Origin: Melittangium boletus DSM 14713
GTDB taxonomy: Bacteria > Myxococcota > Myxococcia > Myxococcales > Myxococcaceae
Assembly: GCF_002305855.1 (NCBI RefSeq)
Contig: NZ_CP022163.1
Coordinates: 3,038,292 to 3,102,291, forward strand
DNA: 64,000 bases
Direction of reading: 5' to 3'
In this document: positions 62,147-64,000 of the stretch, piece after piece
How positions within the stretch are numbered: the stretch's first letter is position 1
Layout: each line of letters begins with the position of its first letter
The notes under the pieces: model-generated
Databases searched by the model: none
Told to the model about the DNA's origin: nothing
The model's input: only the letters and a program-made list of their open reading frames with translations
Program-made: the position numbers and the translations under genes

Positions 62147-62728
62147 TCAGCGCCCAGCGCGCGGCATCAAGCGGATGATCAGCACGGTGGCCTCGGACTC
62201 ACCCACGAGTTCCAGCGCCCCGGGCGCATCCCATTCCAGGATGTCCTCCTCCGCCAGCACTTCCCCCGCCACCTGGACCCGGCCCGAAACGCCATACAGC
62301 CACTGCGTCCCCGGACTCGCGGCGAGCCGGTGGCGCGCCCCCGCCTCCAGGTGCACCCGCTCGAGCGAGGCCTCGGCCAGGGCCCGATCCACCATCACGT
62401 TGAAGTCCCGCACCGGCCCTCCGAGCAGACGGCAGTCCCAGGCGTCCTCGCCCGGAAACGAGAAGAGCGGCTGGCCTGGCGCCACCACCACTTCCTCCGA
62501 GGCCCCGGCGCGGGTAAGCGCCATGCCCTGGCCCTCGAGGAGGAGCAGATGCCGGTCCACTCCCGGGAAGAGGGAGAAGGGTCCGGCGGCCGCCACCGTG
62601 GCGATCGACAAACGCACTCCGAAGCCCTCGGGCCGTGTGGGATGGGGCCGCCGCAGCAGCTCGCGCGTGACGCCCCCTCCGTTCTTCCAGGGCATGTCGC
62701 GGTAGTCGGCCGGTCCCCATCGTCGCAT
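62147..62728 (-). CDS. HutD/Ves-like cupin protein
   Basis: 193 aa from ATG 62728. YRDMPWKNGGGVTRELL at the start, then RLSIATVAAAGPFSLFPGVDRHLLLLEG and GPVRDFNVMVDR are the HutD/Ves blocks. Bicupin fold; HutD is thought to tune histidine use, but no hut genes are nearby. It borders the toxin remnant, marking the edge of the rearranged region. Confidence 0.88.
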   Translation of the reverse strand: MRRWGPADYRDMPWKNGGGVTRELLRRPHPTRPEGFGVRLSIATVAAAGPFSLFPGVDRHLLLLEGQGMALTRAGASEEVVVAPGQPLFSFPGEDAWDCRLLGGPVRDFNVMVDRALAEASLERVHLEAGARHRLAASPGTQWLYGVSGRVQVAGEVLAEEDILEWDAPGALELVGESEATVLIIRLMPRAGR

Positions 62729-62889
62729 TTCAATCCCCGTACACGGTGTGTGTGGGCCACTCAACCACACTTTGGGGAGGGCACGCGGCTCGGGCGTCCG
62801 GAACACGTCCCTGGAGCCGTTGCCCGGTGGACGGCAGGCATCACGCGGCCCCAGTAAGTGCTCGCACTCCCGTTAGAGTCGCGGCCCCT

Positions 62890-64000
62890 ATGGCTCACGC
62901 GACAGAAGACAAGAACTTCCGGCTTCCTCTCTCCGTTCGCCCCCGGCGGTACGCGGCGACCCTGACGCTCGACATGGAGGCGCGCGCCTTCACGGGCCTG
63001 CAAACGATCGAGCTGGAGCTCGACACCCCCACCGACGAAATCGTCCTGCACGCCATCGCGCTCAAGCTGGGCGAGGTGGTGTTCCGCGCGGCGGACGGGC
63101 GCATCATCATGCCCGCCGAGACGCACGAGGCGCCCCTGAGCGAAACGGTGGTGGTGCGCTTCGGCGAGAAACTGCCCCAGGGCCAGGGCGCGCTGGACGT
63201 GACGTGGACGGGCCGCTTCACCGAGGGGCTGCGGGGCCTGTACATGGCGGGCAAGGTGGCGGCCACCCAGTTCGAGGCGGCCGACGCGCGGCGGCTCTTC
63301 CCCTGCTTCGACGAGCCCTCCTTCAAGGCGCGCTGGGCCCTCACGGTGCAGGTGCCCACGGGGCTGACGGCGCTGAGCAACGGCGCGCTCGAGCGCGAGG
63401 AGTCGGACGGCAACATGCGCCGGCTCACCTTCAAGGAGACGGAGGTGCTCAGCTCGTACCTCATCGCGCTCGTGGTGGGGCCGCTGGTGGGCACGCCCGA
63501 GGAGCGGGTGGAGGGGATTCCGGTGCGCACCTGGGCGCTGCCGGAGAAGGCGCACCTCACGCGCTTCGGCCAGGACGCGGCGCTCGCGGCGCTGCCCCGG
63601 CTCCAGGCCTACTTCGACCTGCCCTACGCCTTTGGCAAGGTGGACCAGGTCGGCATCCCCGACTTCGAGGCCGGCGCCATGGAGAACGCGGGCCTCATCA
63701 CCTACCGGGAAATCGCGCTCCTGCTCGACCCGGCCACCGCGCCCCTGTCCGTGCAGAAGCGCGTGGCCGAGGTGGTGACGCACGAGCTGGCGCACCAGTG
63801 GTTCGGCAACTGGGTGACGATGGTGTGGTGGGACGACCTGTGGCTCAACGAGGCCTTCGCCACGTGGATGGCGTACAAGATCGTCGACGACTGGAAGCCG
63901 GACTGGCGCGTGTGGCTGGACTTCGATTCGGGCAAGGCCGCGGCGCTGCACCTGGACGCGCTGCGCTCCACGCACCCCATCCGCGGCGAGGTGCGCAACG
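62890..64000 (+). CDS. M1 family aminopeptidase (partial, runs off the window)
   Basis: At least 370 residues, no stop before the window ends. N-terminal beta domain, then GAMEN (residues 262-266) and HELAHQWFGN (His298) with LWLNEAFATWMAYK 18 residues later, the gluzincin zinc site. Cuts N-terminal residues from peptides, cytosolic or periplasmic; no signal peptide is visible. More like the eukaryotic puromycin-sensitive type than E. coli PepN in its short N-terminus. Confidence 0.93.
   Translation, partial: MAHATEDKNFRLPLSVRPRRYAATLTLDMEARAFTGLQTIELELDTPTDEIVLHAIALKLGEVVFRAADGRIIMPAETHEAPLSETVVVRFGEKLPQGQGALDVTWTGRFTEGLRGLYMAGKVAATQFEAADARRLFPCFDEPSFKARWALTVQVPTGLTALSNGALEREESDGNMRRLTFKETEVLSSYLIALVVGPLVGTPEERVEGIPVRTWALPEKAHLTRFGQDAALAALPRLQAYFDLPYAFGKVDQVGIPDFEAGAMENAGLITYREIALLLDPATAPLSVQKRVAEVVTHELAHQWFGNWVTMVWWDDLWLNEAFATWMAYKIVDDWKPDWRVWLDFDSGKAAALHLDALRSTHPIRGEVRN

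Overview
The window is G+C-rich, densely coded DNA with strong G/C bias at third codon positions. Its gene families point to a myxobacterium of the Cystobacterineae (Archangium/Cystobacter/Myxococcus relatives): SitA/SitI-type lipoprotein toxin-immunity cassettes, double-CXXC and Imm11 immunity proteins, DUF2380 lipoproteins, an ECF sigma/anti-sigma pair and many lipoproteins and outer-membrane proteins. The genus is inferred. No rRNA, tRNA or CRISPR array was recognised.

Layout. 0-4.6 kb: a cation/proton antiporter coupled to a cytosolic RCK-CNBD regulator, then a convergent outer-membrane protein. 4.8-8.6 kb: ECF sigma factor, zinc-finger anti-sigma factor, a secreted protein and a repeat-rich tail-anchored protein. 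8.6-10.6 kb: a broken SH3/glycine-zipper effector and a possible immunity gene, bracketed by a 41-bp direct repeat made from the 3' end of a pilin-like gene. 10.6-13.2 kb: pilin-like gene, hemF, DUF3467. 13.2-18.1 kb: esterase, a self-sufficient CYP102-type P450 and a divergent Crp/Fnr regulator with a perfect palindrome between them. 18.2-22.6 kb: ABC ATPase, FtsX-type permease and AttH-like lipocalin. 22.6-26.5 kb: a compositionally odd GIY-YIG protein and a decaying tandem array of a DUF2380 lipoprotein toxin with three immunity paralogues. 26.5-31.3 kb: persulfide-dioxygenase-like hydrolase, FHA protein, glpK, pterin dehydratase, envelope protein. 31.3-35.2 kb: dapD, bestrophin and dapE in one run, and PRC-barrel-like proteins. 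35.4-48.8 kb: PLP decarboxylase, glycosyltransferase, mreB, DUF2156 protein, lipoproteins, trehalase, MFS transporter, and a TetR/FAD-monooxygenase pair with twin operators. 48.8-50.3 kb: a RAYT-type transposase between two different repeat arrays. 50.3-55.3 kb: YD-repeat lipoprotein, NTF2-like protein, S1 protease, and a NucA-type nuclease divergent from a NuiA-type inhibitor. 55.5-62.1 kb: SitA6/SitI6, pentapeptide-repeat protein, Ser/Thr kinase, SitA5/Imm11, then a second rearranged Imm11 cassette with kinase and toxin remnants. 62.1 kb to the end: HutD-like protein and the start of an M1 aminopeptidase.

The main theme is contact-dependent kin discrimination. At least four toxin-immunity units are present. 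In three of them (8.6-10.6, 23.2-26.5 and 58.7-62.1 kb) toxin parts have been lost while the immunity reading frame and its translation signals remain. Function assignments rest on family motifs read by eye; no database search was run.
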